Part shown: one piece after another, positions 45,432 through 56,745 of the stretch | Layout: each line of letters begins with the position of its first letter | How positions within the stretch are numbered: the first letter of the stretch is position 1 | NCBI GenBank assembly: GCA_033816765.1 | Contig: CM066287.1 | Span: 744,001-808,000, forward strand | Direction of reading: 5' to 3' | DNA from: Nothopassalora personata | Taxonomy: Eukaryota > Ascomycota > Dothideomycetes > Mycosphaerellales > Mycosphaerellaceae | DNA length: 64,000 nucleotides | Translations under genes and position numbers: made by a program | The notes under the pieces: model-generated | Databases searched by the model: none | Told to the model about the DNA's origin: nothing | The model's input: only the letters and a program-made list of their open reading frames with translations

Positions 45432-45719
45432 GGTGTTTCGGCAGGGTCAATGTATGAATAAAGGAGTGTATGAAGGTGTCGGTGTTTCTGGAAGAGCGTA
45501 CGATGCCGCACTATTGCGAGGTGAAGTTGATGTTGGAGTTGTGCGAGCTCCCGAAACCAGGGGCGGCAAGGCAGCAGCGCGCTAGCGTGTAGTTGCCTCA
45601 GGGCCGTGTCACCATCCAATGTCGCACCTCATGTTGCTGCACATTGTCCACTCCACTTCACTCACCGAAGACACACCATTTCCAAGCTGCGCACCCAACC
45701 ATTCCGCCCGTCCATCCTG

Positions 45720-47428
45720 ATGTCCGCACTCGAGAGCCTACCGCAGGAAGTCCTCATTAGAGTCGCCTCTTTCGTGTCCACGGCGGAGCTTGGCCCTCTT
45801 CGATGCACATGCAAGCAGATCGAGACGAAGCTGTTCAACACCTTTGCCAATGAGTTCTTCACCAAGCGGCAATTCAGTAAGTGCAAACGGTAGTAGGCAC
45901 GGCGCGCTTCCATCGCTGCATCGAATACAGGTGCTGAGGCATTGCCAACGGATTCTCGAGCATAACTAACGCCCTATTCTTTGTATAGTGCTGGAGCACG
46001 AGAGTCTCGAGGCACTTGTCGGTATCTCCCGACACCCAGGTTTAGCAGCCAAGCTCACAGAGGTCATCATTGGCACACAAGCTCTAAGCGCAGGTGTGGA
46101 GCTGGTTAGAGATCGCATCCTTCACGGCCGACTGAGCCGGGAAGTACTCCTCCAGACAGGCACGGCACGCGACATGCTCGCAGAAGCATTCTCAAATCTG
46201 CCGAATCTGCGTACTGTTGGACTGAGGGATTACGACGGCGCTGGTCGAGTCCGAGACGGCCCAAGCGCTCGCTGGAGATCATGGGGTTGGTCTTTTGGCT
46301 TTCAAGGCGCGTCGCAGGACCCAAGGTGGGTGGCTCTCGAGCTTAGCAGCAGTCGCTGAGGCACCATTGTGTGTTCTTCGGGTACAGCTAACACCCCCTC
46401 CTTTGAGTAGCCAGGTATTACCCGTACTTCTCACCGCCCTGGGCAAAGCAGCAGCTCGACCTAGCAACATCGAGGCGATTCTTCGTCATCGACCGCACCT
46501 TCGATTCGATTCTGTTGTTCTGCCCCTCAACGAGTCTGGTCGCGAGAGTCGGGCGGTACTCGCTGGTGTGAAGACTCTCATAGTCGCAGTCGCAAGCGAT
46601 GCCAACGAGAAGCTATCCCCATGGGCTCCGTACGACGATCACAACGCGAACGAAGCCCCTTTGCGTCAATTTCTACACAGCACCTCGAGCCTGAAGCACC
46701 TGCGGCTCAACTTCGAGAGAGATAGCTTCATGTGCCACCGCATCGTCGATTGGTTGTCGAGACCGGCTCCTCCGACAAGCAGCGTTCCGCAGGACATCTT
46801 TCACACGCCGGCAATCCATCTCTCTAATTTGAGCAGCCTGGACCTGGGCATGGCCAATATCGACGTGCAGGTGTTGATTCGAGCGTTGTCCAAATTCGAC
46901 CTCAAGTCGTTCAGCCTATGGAAGGTACGTGATTGATCAGCATCAGACCTCGAGCAGCAGCTCAGACACCAGTGGGATGTTGGGAGCATGTCATGCGCGA
47001 CGCGCTTTGTCGTGGCTAACATCCTTCTGCAGATGGTGCTGCAATGCCCTGGACCAGACAGCCTAAGCAGCGACTGTTGGTCCGACTTTTTGAAGCAGCT
47101 CTCGTCGGCGCTTCGTGCAACGAGCAACATCCGCTACGTGTCCATCGGCATCGTTTCGCAACACCACTACACCCCATCCCAGCCTAGCAGCCATAGTGCT
47201 ATGCTCACGAGATTCGTTTCCGAGGGCACAGATCCGACTGCGAAAGCAAAGGCTGCTAATAAGCTGGACACCATCGTCTATGAAGGCCAGTTCACCAACA
47301 GAACAGTCCACCAGTGGTTGTTGGAGATGTCAGATCTGACGTTCGTTCCTGGCATCCATACCACGTTGCGATCATCGGCCCCGATAAGCATCGATGAATC
47401 GGAGGGTGAGAGCGACGAAGATGATTAG
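45720..47428 (+). CDS. F-box protein
   Basis: Exons 45720..45876, 45989..46325, 46411..46924 and 47033..47428 encode about 467 aa. The F-box is at the N-terminus: ESLPQEVLIRVASFVSTAEL followed by GPLRCTCKQIETKLF, so the protein should bind Skp1 in an SCF ubiquitin ligase. After the first splice, RQF-M-LEHESLEALVGIS matches the common fungal continuation of this family. The remainder contains leucine-rich stretches (TSSLKHLRLNFERD, HLSNLSSLDLGMAN) and an acidic end (ESEGESDEDD). Introns of 112, 85 and 108 bp are longer than elsewhere in the window. The target is unknown. Confidence 0.8.
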
Positions 47429-47704
47429 AAGGAGGCAAGGAGGTATTGCACGACGCGCTGAAGTTCGGGGTTCTTCAGCGCTCGGACCACGAGGCTTGGC
47501 GCAATTCATGGCTCTACAATCAAAGCACAACACTTTCTACTCCCATTCCATCCACTGTGACCAGAAGAGGTGCTATCACCCTGGACCAGATGGCTTCGTC
47601 AGTCTTCGTCGAGTGCCACCGGCAATCTTTGCTGAATGAACGTTCACTCGAAGCGAATGACAGCGCCCTCCCACCTCACGCACAGGTCGCTCACAATCCA
47701 CTTC

Positions 47705-48912
47705 ATGTTCCCAACAGCTCTGCGTTCCAGCGTCGTCGCTTTGAGGCCATGTGGCTTGTTGTGTCCCCGTCTTGCAGTGAATCGATGCTCACGTCCTTTC
47801 AGTGTCCCAGCCGCTGTCCCAAACTTTCCGACAACGACCGACTCAAGACAACCTTGCCCGGCTTCAAGTAGTCCTCATGATCTGTTCAACTACACTACAG
47901 GACGATGGGTTTGGGTGTATCCATTGTCTCTGATTTACCCGCTGCTAACTCCGCGGATAGATACAATGAGCAGAAACGCTCCAAAGAAAGGGAACGGATG
48001 TTCAATGTCGCCGGACTACAGCGCCTCGCTGCTGAAGCCGTTGGTCGGAAAGTAGAAGACATCCTTTCTATCAAGGAACTCGGCGAAGGCGCTGCCGATT
48101 GCGCCTTCGTCATCCAATTCCGGGATGACTTCAAGATTGTGGCACGCATTCCATATCGCGTTACTGAACCACGTCAGCAAGTTGTCGCCAATGAGGCCGC
48201 CACCATGGCTTTCCTTCGCTCAAAAGGCATACCAGTCCCAAAGATATATAGATACTCGGCCTCAACAGAGAACCCAGCCCAGACTGAGTACAGCTTCATG
48301 GAGTTCAGTCCAGGCAGAAATCTTGAAACTCTATGGGCCGATATGAAAGAGCATGATCGGCTTCGGTTCGTCAAAAGTCTCGTCGATCTGGAAAGGCGTC
48401 TATTCGATTTCACGATTTGACTACAGCTTCAACAAAGGTGCCAATTGCTTCTGGCCAATATGATGAGGCGGCGTCGTTCTGCATCGGTCCAAGTACAAGC
48501 TTACCTCTCTGGTATGGTAGAAGAAACCAACTTGACGTTGACCGTGGTCCTTGTGAGTAAGAACACTTGGACTGATTGGATCAGCTAAGGGAAATCATAC
48601 TAATGCAATCTAGACGCGGAGATAGACGCGGTGTTTAGGGCTGGCGCTAAGAAAGAGATCCGATATCTGGAACAGTATGGCCGTCCGCTGTTTCCATTCA
48701 ACCGTATGCTAAGGGAGACATTCAACCTGCAGAAACAATTGCCTTGCGTCCATGTCGACAGCCTGCAGAAATACTTGAAGATATCGAACAACTTGATACC
48801 GCGAGGAAATAGTGACCTCGTCCGACCAGTCATCAGACATCCTGACCTCCGACCCAGCAATATTTTCGTATCAGATGAGTATGAGATGAGCTCAATCCGG
48901 AAGCTCGTATAG
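47705..48912 (+). pseudogene. AIM9-like phosphotransferase (APH/protein-kinase-like), broken
   Basis: Exon 1 (47705..47916) encodes a mitochondrial presequence (MFPTALRSSVVALRPCG) and the hallmark LFNYTTGRWVW. A 44-bp intron joins it to exon 2, with QRLAAEAVGRKVEDILSIKE, KIVARIPY (ATP-binding Lys) and EYSFMEFSPGRNLETLWADM. The frame then breaks after ERRLFDFTI (stop at 48420), while the continuation STKVPIASGQYDEAASFCIG and WYGRRNQLDVDRGP lies in another frame. A 61-bp intron (48553..48613) leads to AVFRAGAKKEIRYLEQYGRP and the catalytic loop HPDLRPSNIFVSDE. Soon after, a stop at 48912 removes the usual metal-binding IDWQ block. Deletion with frameshift plus C-terminal truncation: very likely inactive. 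Confidence 0.75.
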
Positions 48913-49277
48913 ATATTGCGGCAACCGATCCCATGTGATATACACTGGCCTTTGGTCTGGTCCATAGCCCTGGGCCTGGTGATGAACTTCAGCCCATTGA
49001 TCCGCGATCTCGGCTTAGCACGTGAAATTGTGCAGCGCTGTCCTGTGATGACAACTGAACACGCCATCTCACGCAGTAAATGAAGTCGCTCCGCCAACGG
49101 CAATCTCCAACAATCGACTCGCAAAACCTTCGACCTTCACACCTTGCGCAAACTTCTCGACACACCGACACGACAACTCGGCTCCCAGCAAGACCATCGC
49201 CAACATCTCCAGACTACCGCCAGCGAGATTACCGCGCATCGCAAACTTGCCATTACCAACAACCACCAACCGCAACT
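48913..49277. other. Intergenic region, no gene seen
   Basis: It contains no recognisable continuation of the phosphotransferase C-terminus. The last part is AC-rich, as expected of the leader of the next gene. Confidence 0.45.
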
Positions 49278-49765
49278 ATGTGTCGCACACTCACAGTCAG
49301 CTGCCAGCGCACCGTCGCCAACAAGATGTCCATATCGGACCACTACCTCACCCTCTCCAACATCAAGATCCCCTGCAAGGAACCCGGCACCGCCGCTTGC
49401 CGCTCAGGTGAAGCCGACCTACAGGACTTCCAGAATCCACCCACTACATGCGCAGGTAAAGTGCTCCGCTTATGTCAAGTGCGGCTGGACCTCACGCTAA
49501 CACCCACACAGGTGCCGCAGCAGGCCACCCCGTCGCCACTGCCAAGTGCGAGACCGTCTGCCACGCAGCCCTGAACAAGTATGGCGAGAGCCTGTATCGG
49601 ATGAACACCGGCGGACCTGCGAAGAGGGGATGGTTCGCCAGTTGGTTCGGAAAAGGGGAGCACGATGGGAAAGAAAGTAGTGATAAGGGGTTGTTTGTGG
49701 TGACGAAGGATCCGGAGGATAAGCCTTGTAGGCTCGAGGAGAGTCGGGCGAAGTTGGATGGATAG
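49278..49765 (+). CDS. Small Cys-containing hypothetical protein, 143 aa
   Basis: Exons 49278..49455 and 49512..49765 (56-bp intron) encode about 143 aa. The splice joins TCA-G-AAAGHPVATAKCETVC. The protein has six or more cysteines (MCRTLTVSCQ, IPCKEPGTAACRSG, TTCAG, KCETVCHAAL, KPCRLEE). A Trp-rich basic segment lies in the middle (RGWFASWFGKGEHDG). There is no signal peptide, so it is probably not a secreted effector. An AC-rich leader precedes the ATG. Family unknown. Confidence 0.6.
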
Positions 49766-50875
49766 CGGAAGGCAGCGTCGGGTCGATTTCGACTGAGCGG
49801 CTCTTTGTTGAGAATGGAATGAGGCTGTCGCTTTCGCGAAGGGTTCGACCTGAATCGTTGGGCGTCGGCACCTAGCCGTCCTTCGTTGTCTCTCTGATGA
49901 GAAGGTGCAGAAGGAGCACGCCGGGGGTGGTTGATAACAAGCGGTGTGGTTTCACACTGGCAAAGAGTCCACTGCTACACTGTGAGGCGAGAGGAAGCGA
50001 TGGTGAACATGATGATGATGTCCATCTGATTAAGTCGTCGCCACTTGCACGGGAATATCTTGATTTTCCCTGCAGCATCGATACATCGGCTGATACGGGC
50101 GGCGCGGATGAGCAGGAACAAGCGTTGAATTGATGTGCCATGTGGTCCGTTGCAGGCGGCTAGCACGTGGGGAGGGAGAGAGTCACCTTTCGAGAGCGAC
50201 GACAGTGGAGTTCATGGCCACTGGTACTATAGATGAGACCACAGAGATCTGCGTGCATAGAGGGCAACGCGGAGGTTCGATTCCTTCACTGCTCGTCTCA
50301 TTGTTTGGGTTCCTTTTCCCTCATCACAATCGGAGCGGCTACTGCGGAAATGTCGGAGCAGAAGTTCAAAGACAAAAACAGCTCGGCTGGCACCCGTGAA
50401 CAACGGTAGCGCTTTCCGTCATCACCACTGCGATTGCGGCCATCGAACCACGAAGCCTCCACCGCCAAGAGCGTCGTTGTGGCCATCTGGAAGTCGATCG
50501 AGGAGGGAGAAAGAGATGGGAGGTCACTTCGACGACGTGCATTCACTTGCGGTAATCTACAGACAGAGTTGCGGCAACGACATTGGTCTGGCAGCTCCCC
50601 TCAGCCGAGTTGGCGCAGGGTGCATTGACAGCCGATCGGATGCGGATATCGATGGCGGGGACTAGACATGACACTCGTCCTCGGCTCAAGCCAGACTTTC
50701 ACTGCAGCTCAAGGACAAGCTCAACCTTGTGACGTATATAACAACGGTGGGCTGACTGTGTGGTTGACGAGCGGCTCAAGTACCCTCCGCCTTCTCCTCC
50801 TCTTTCCCTCGTCATCGTCTTGCTTCATTGCACACCATTCCAGAAACCAGAAAGACGGAAGAGATACAGCCCAAC
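49766..50875. other. Intergenic region upstream of malate synthase
   Basis: 1.1 kb with only small frames. A tRNA T-arm-like string (ggaggttcgattcctt, near 50274) lacks a matching cloverleaf and is not called. The last 150 bp are pyrimidine-rich (ctccttcccctcgtc-like), typical of a strong fungal promoter and leader. Confidence 0.45.
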
Positions 50876-52632
50876 ATGGCGAATCCAGTGAATGCAGAGC
50901 AGATTCTTCGAGAGGTCAACATCCACGGCCCTCTCAATGACCAGCAGCGCCAGATCGTGTCCAAGGACGCATTGATCTTCCTCGCTGTCCTTCAACGCAC
51001 TTTCAATGCCCGACGAAAGGCCCTCCTCGAACGACGACAGATCCGCCAGGCAGAGCTTGACAAGGGCCACCAGCTCGACTTCCTGCCCGAGACACGACAC
51101 ATCCGCGAGAACGATGCTTGGCGAGGCGCTCCACCAGCACCCGGCCTTGTTGACCGAAGACTAGAGATCACAGGACCAACCGACAGGAAGATGGTCGTCA
51201 ACGCATTGAACAGTGACGTCTGGACATACATGGCCGATTTCGAGGGTAGGACCTTGCTGCCAACGATTGATTTTCGGGAGATCTAGGAGCTGACTTTGTA
51301 CGTACCATAGATTCCAATGCACCTACATGGGAGAATATGGTCAATGGCCAGGTGAACTTGCACGATGCGATCCGAAGGCAGGTCGACTTCAAGCAGGGTG
51401 AGAAGGAGTACAAGCTCCGCACTGACCGAAAGCTCCCGACTCTGATTGCCCGTGCTCGTGGTTGGCACTTGGAGGAGAAGCACTTGACTGTCGATGGCGA
51501 GCCAATTTCTGCTTCGCTGTTCGATTTCGGTCTTTACTTCTTCAACAATGCCTTCGAGCTCGTGAAGCGTGGAACTGGCCCATACTTCTACCTGCCCAAG
51601 ATGGAGAGCCACCTCGAGGCAAGACTCTGGAACGATGTCTTCAACCTTGCACAGGACTACATCGGCATGCCACGAGGCACCATCCGTGGTACCGTCCTCA
51701 TCGAGACCATTACCGCGGCCTTTGAGATGGACGAGGTGAGCACGACCAACACCTACTTCGCCCACATCCAGCTAATTTCATCATCATAGATCATCTACGA
51801 GCTTCGCGACCACTCATCCGGCCTCAACTGCGGTCGTTGGGACTACATATTCTCCGTCATCAAGCGTCACCGCCAGAACCCTGCCTTTGTCCTCCCCGAC
51901 CGCAGCGCCGTCACCATGACCTCCCCTTTCATGGACGCCTATGTCCGACTCCTGATCAAGACCTGTCATCGCCGCGGCGTTCATGCCATGGGTGGTATGG
52001 CAGCTCAGATCCCCATCAAGGACAACCCCGAGGCAAACGAGAAAGCCATGGATTCCGTACGCGCCGACAAGCTCCGCGAAGTCCGCGCAGGTCATGACGG
52101 CACATGGGTTGCTCACCCAGCGCTCGCTAAGATCGCCGGCGATGTCTTCAACGAGAACATGCCCACACCCAACCAGCTTCACGTCCGAAGGGAGGAGGTT
52201 GAGGTCAACGCCAACGATCTCCTGAACATGAACGTCCCCGGCAAGATCACTGAAGAGGGCATCCGCAAGAACTTGAACATTGGCCTCGGATACATGGAAG
52301 GCTGGCTCCGCGGTATTGGCTGCGTGCCAATTAACTACCTGATGGAGGACGCCGCCACCGCTGAAGTTTCCCGCTCACAGCTGTGGCAGTGGTGCCGACA
52401 CGGCACTGTCACGAGTGAGGGCAAGAAGGTGGACAAGCAATATGCCCTCAAGCTGCTGTATGAGCAGGCCGATGAGTTGGAGAGGAATGCGCCGAAGAAC
52501 AACAAGTACAAGCTCGCCGCGAAGTACTTCGCTACCCAGGTTACGGGAGAGGAGTACTCGGAATTCCTTACGAGTTTGTTGTACAACGAGATTACGAGTG
52601 CGAGCGAGAAGACGCCGGCTGCGAAGTTGTAG
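50876..52632 (+). CDS. acuE: Malate synthase, peroxisomal (glyoxylate cycle)
   Basis: Exons 50876..51245, 51311..51735 and 51790..52632 (introns 65 and 54 bp) encode 545 aa. It condenses glyoxylate with acetyl-CoA to malate. Family landmarks include [20 protein letters not shown] across the first splice, [51 protein letters not shown] (across the second splice) and the active-site region [16 protein letters not shown]. The last residues PAAKL form a PTS1 peroxisomal targeting signal. Length is standard for the glyoxysomal/fungal A form. It is expected to be induced on acetate and fatty acids; no operator was identified. Confidence 0.96.
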
Positions 52633-52899
52633 GCGGAGTCTTACGGTGATGGGTGTCCTTTCTTGTAACTATTTCTTGATGAGGAAACAATGCATTATGT
52701 GTCAATGTTCAAAGCTGCTGGCCTGGTCAGTGTCTTGTCTTCGAGATGCTAGGTGTCTAAATCGAGCACTGGGTACTACTTCACACCTCTGGTCCATCTA
52801 CAACGAACAACACTATCTCGCCACAACACCATGTGAGCCATGTGTTGCCGTGTCACACTGGCGGCGGCACCTCGAGCTTTGCCGTTCGTCATCCCTCTA

Positions 52900-54377
52900 C
52901 ATGCAACTTAGTCGCCTCTGGAACAGTTTCTGAGCACGATGCCAGGCAGTGGTTCTACACTTTCTTCCACGGCTGCGATCGCTTCATCCCAGCATTCGAC
53001 CCTTCATTCGATACCTACGACAGCGTCCAGACAAGATCGAATGTCTTGTTCGATGTACTGGTGACTTATGGCTGCCGGGCTGCTACTGGTGTATTGTCGA
53101 AACAGTATCAGGCGCTCTGGAGCATGCTCCGACGACGGACGTCTGATCTCGTTCTGCATATGTGCCAAGGAAGCAGTGCGGGACCGAGCTTGGAGGATAT
53201 CCAGGCTCTCCTGGTGATTGGCTCATTTTCCGAAAGTGGGGCGGTCCTTTCGGATGTTGCTTTGAAGGCTGCCCTGCATGCAGGACTCCCGGACAGGCTC
53301 GATGACCTCTTCACGCGAGTGATGAGCCAAGAAGACTTCCGTTCCGCGCATGACCATGAGCTTTTCCGCCGGGCTAGAGTCTGGTATGCGGTCTTCGTTT
53401 TGGATCAGATACTATCTCTAGATGGCGGCAAGCCGCCAAGCGTCTACATACGCTCGCCGCCGCGTCGTATACGTGCATTGATCGGGCACACTGAGCGAAC
53501 AACCACAGATCTGCGCCTCTTTGCCCAAGTGGAACTCAACGCTATCCGCTCGTCCTTCTATAGCACTGTCGCGAACGCTTCTCAGGTAGCCGTCGATCAC
53601 GAAAGTGTCTCGCAAGCAATGGCTGGTTCTTTACTAGACCTCAAGCTGTGGCTCTCTGAATGGCAAGCCATCGAAATCAACGACACCAACATGACTGCCG
53701 AGCATCCAGTGATGCTCCTCAATCTTCGAATACAGCACGCGTGGGCTGTTCTCACTCTCCATCTTCGAGCTTTGACAGCCTCTGGTGTGGAGAATGTCGC
53801 CTTCATGACGGATGCGCAGCGCAATCTCGCCGTCGCAGCTAAAGGCGCTGCCGAACAGCACCTGAAGCTTCTACTGACGAACGTGCAGCTGCCTGGGAAC
53901 GTCCCCGTCAAGCCGTATGTGGTGAACCTCAAGTATGCAATGGAATTCGTTTGGGCCAAGAACGCTTTCTGTGTGCTGATTGTTCTTCGCCTTGGAACAT
54001 TGCTTGGCGACCCGCCCTCTGTGCTCGCACAACGACTTTCAGAAGCGCGCGACTTCTTACAGGAGCTTGAAAATGTCGGCATGGGCACGAATATCAGCTA
54101 CATGAGGATTCTTGGGCAGACGGTGGAGAAGTGCGAGGTATGTAGCTGAACAAGCAGTCATGTCTTGCAGGCTCCCTAAGCTGACCGCCGCCAGCGAGCT
54201 GTCCGCGCTTCAATGCAGCCTGATCAGGCACGCGAATCCACCGACTCCAGCGACACGGACTTTCAAAGCTTCGTGCCTAAGGAGTTCATGTTTGCTTGGG
54301 ACTTTCCTGGCCTGAACCTCTGCTATATTCCCTTGGATTGGCAAGATCTGTTTCTTGATTTCGGAGCTACAGCTTAG
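52900..54377 (+). pseudogene. Zn2Cys6-type transcription factor lacking its N-terminus (headless)
   Basis: A long clean frame reads VSEHDARQWFYTFFHGCDRF, then FDVLVTYGCRA, RARVWYAVFVLDQILSLDGG and KNAFCVLIVLRLGTLLG, the fungal_trans-type middle region of zinc-cluster activators. A 57-bp intron (54138..54194) leads to a C-terminal exon ending MFAWDFPGLNLCYIPLDWQ. No ATG lies in frame before 53124, which is already inside the regulatory domain. No C-x2-C-x6-C zinc cluster exists in the 270 bp back to malate synthase. An acceptor-like site just before 52930 suggests lost upstream exons. The body is otherwise intact, so the loss may be recent. An unrecognised small upstream exon cannot be excluded. 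Confidence 0.65.
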
Positions 54378-54407
54378 GCCGCGACTGTTGATGATGTTAT
54401 CATTGCG

Positions 54408-56089
54408 CTAATATACATAGATGAAGTCCTCGTTCTTGAGGTCTGTCACATCATCGAAGGCTTTCTCGCCCACGCCAGCGCCCTGAACATCGTTCACGAT
54501 CTCGCCCTTTGATTGCAAGGCATACTTGCTCTCCATCGAGAGATCCACCACCTTGGCCGACTTCCCAACTCGTTCTCTGGCCTTGGCATGTCTCATGTTG
54601 AGGAAGCGGATCCAGACTACACCAACACCGACGAGGATGATGATCAGGATGAACAGTACTAGATTGCTCACCAAACCATCGGTATACCTCGGGCTCTGGT
54701 CCGTACGGTAGAGGTTAGGACCAAGGATATTTCCGGCTGAGGCGCCGATGAATAGTATACCAGTCGTAACCTTTCTTTTGGTGTCGCCACCAGTGTTCTG
54801 GCCAGACCAGCTGTAGATCAGAGGAGAGATTGCAGGATATACACTGGTCATGTAATATGCGAAAAGCAAGACGCCTCGATTGGCGGCTGTGTGCTCGATC
54901 TTCAGCAACAGTGAGATGCCAATAATGGGCGGTATGCACAGAACGGCCAGGATTGGTGACTTTGCCTTCCATCGAGTTGCAGCCCAGGCACCTGAGAGCG
55001 TAGCAACCAACTGCACTGCACCAAACGGCATGTTGAACAGGATCGTCGTGAAGGAGTCGAACCCGAAGGACTTGACAATGAGAGGCCCAAAAGTGGTGAT
55101 GCCGCCGCTTGGAATGGAGACAGCGGCCAGCATGGCGAACCAGATCCAAGTCTTCAGATCCAGGAAGCATTCTTTGACATGGTCCCATCGCCACACGCCA
55201 GAAGATACGCCCATTTGGTTCATACGCAGCCGCTCGATAGCCATGAGTTTGTCATCGCCCTTCAAGAATCGAGCTGTCATTGGCGAGTCTGGCAGAAACA
55301 AGAAGACAACAACCGAGAAGGCCACAGTCAGAAGTCCACAGAACAAGAAGATGATCTGAAAAGGCCGCAACGTATCCGACTTGATCTTGGCCAGACCATA
55401 ACTCAGAAGACTGCCGAACTGCTTCGCGTTAGTCGTTGCAATAGAGCGACAGAGGTTGAACGTACAATATTGACAACGCCCAACATAGAGTACCAAGCGG
55501 CATTGCGATTCGTCTGCTCAGATCTTCGATACCACATTTGGACCAGGGCGATGAAGGTTGGCGCCACTGACGCCTCGAATGATCCAAGGATGAAGCGCGA
55601 TGCCATCAGACCGCCAAAGTCCTTCGACGCTGTCATGCCACACAGAGTGGCTCCCCAACAGAAGACCATGGTCGCACAGAACTTCGCGAGAGGAAGCTTG
55701 ACCAGAAAGTATGCGATGACCGGCTGCCATATCAACTGTGCAACATACACGATCGCACCAGACCAACTGTACTGCTGGCCCACCAGGTTGAGATCTTGCA
55801 CAAGACCGAAGACGGAGGCATACGATAGTGCTGTCTTGTCCAAAGACTGGAGGCAGTAAATCGCAAGAATAATGGGCAAGATGTGCCAATCGATCGTCCT
55901 CAAGATCCGTTTGTTCTCTTCCGGCGTCACGATCACAGAGTGTCCAGCTGCTTGGAGAAGCTGTGCTGCCTTGTCTTTCCCGGCGACATTACTTTCGATG
56001 GCTTCGATGGTCTCGGTTTGGGTGTCGTGAGGCTTGTGCGCTCCATGAGCGACCATCTCGACATCGGTCTCGTCATCGATATGAGCCAT
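54408..56089 (-). CDS. MFS permease, Dal5-like (allantoate/anion:cation symporter family)
   Basis: Exons 56089..55466 and 55418..54408 (47-bp intron) encode about 544 aa. The N-terminal 85 residues are hydrophilic, then 12 TM helices. Landmarks: LPIILAIYCLQSLDKTALSY, ASRFILGSFEASVAPTF, the splice MLGVVNI-FGSLLSYGLAKI, LPDSPMTARFL in the central loop and ISPLIYSWSGQNTGGDTKRK in the C-terminal half. These are hallmarks of the Dal5/Tna1/Liz1 group, which carries allantoate, ureidosuccinate, nicotinate, pantothenate or related anions. The family is very large in filamentous fungi, so the exact substrate cannot be told. Convergent with the headless regulator. Confidence 0.88.
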
Positions 56090-56745
56090 GATGAGCCCTG
56101 GTTCTTCGAGCCAATCGTGAGGGAAACGGTCGCAGCAGGGCGGAGGTGGACCAGACGAAGCAGTCGGGCAGACAGCGGTATGTGTATGTCCACGCACCGG
56201 CTCTATTGATCCGTGCCAATGCTCCACCCATCCCCAGATACATGGCACGATACCCCGTGGAGAGCATGTGGCAGTAGCCGATCATGGTTGCTCCCCACTT
56301 TGAGCGACGTCTTTCTCGGAGATGTTATCCTTGAACCCCGAAGGATCTTGCCAATGCTCGCTTCTCGATCCACTCGGACCCTCCTCAACAGATCGGAAAG
56401 CCTATACGGGCATACCTTCGTGCACCATAGCGTCGCACTTCGGATGGAAAGACCGATACCAAGTCACTTGGCTTCAACGCGGCAACTGTAGGGGATTGGA
56501 TGCTGCAGCAAATCCTTGATTTCGACGGGACATCGTCGTCCGATAACGTGTCGATTCACTCTCGGTGCCTTCCCGGGGAGTCCCTCAACACGCGAGGGAA
56601 ACTGAGCTCGCCATTGGCTCCACCTGAGACGAAGCTTTGCATCTCACCACCAGAGTGAGAAGCATAACTAGACCTCAACTCCATTGTAATCTGACCTGCG
56701 GTGCTACTGAAAAACCAACGTTGCAATCATCAACAGACTGTCAAG
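56090..56745. promoter_or_regulatory. Divergent region between the Dal5-like permease and GH31 genes
   Basis: 656 bp between two divergent starts; both promoters should lie here. It contains CGG/CCG-bearing motifs suited to zinc-cluster regulators, but no specific site is asserted. No gene seen. Confidence 0.4.

Noticed and set aside
50200..50305. tRNA-like string with a T-arm match (ggttcgattcc)
   Set aside because: A D-arm-like stem can be drawn, but the acceptor stem mismatches and the spacing (about 100 nt) and D-loop consensus are wrong.
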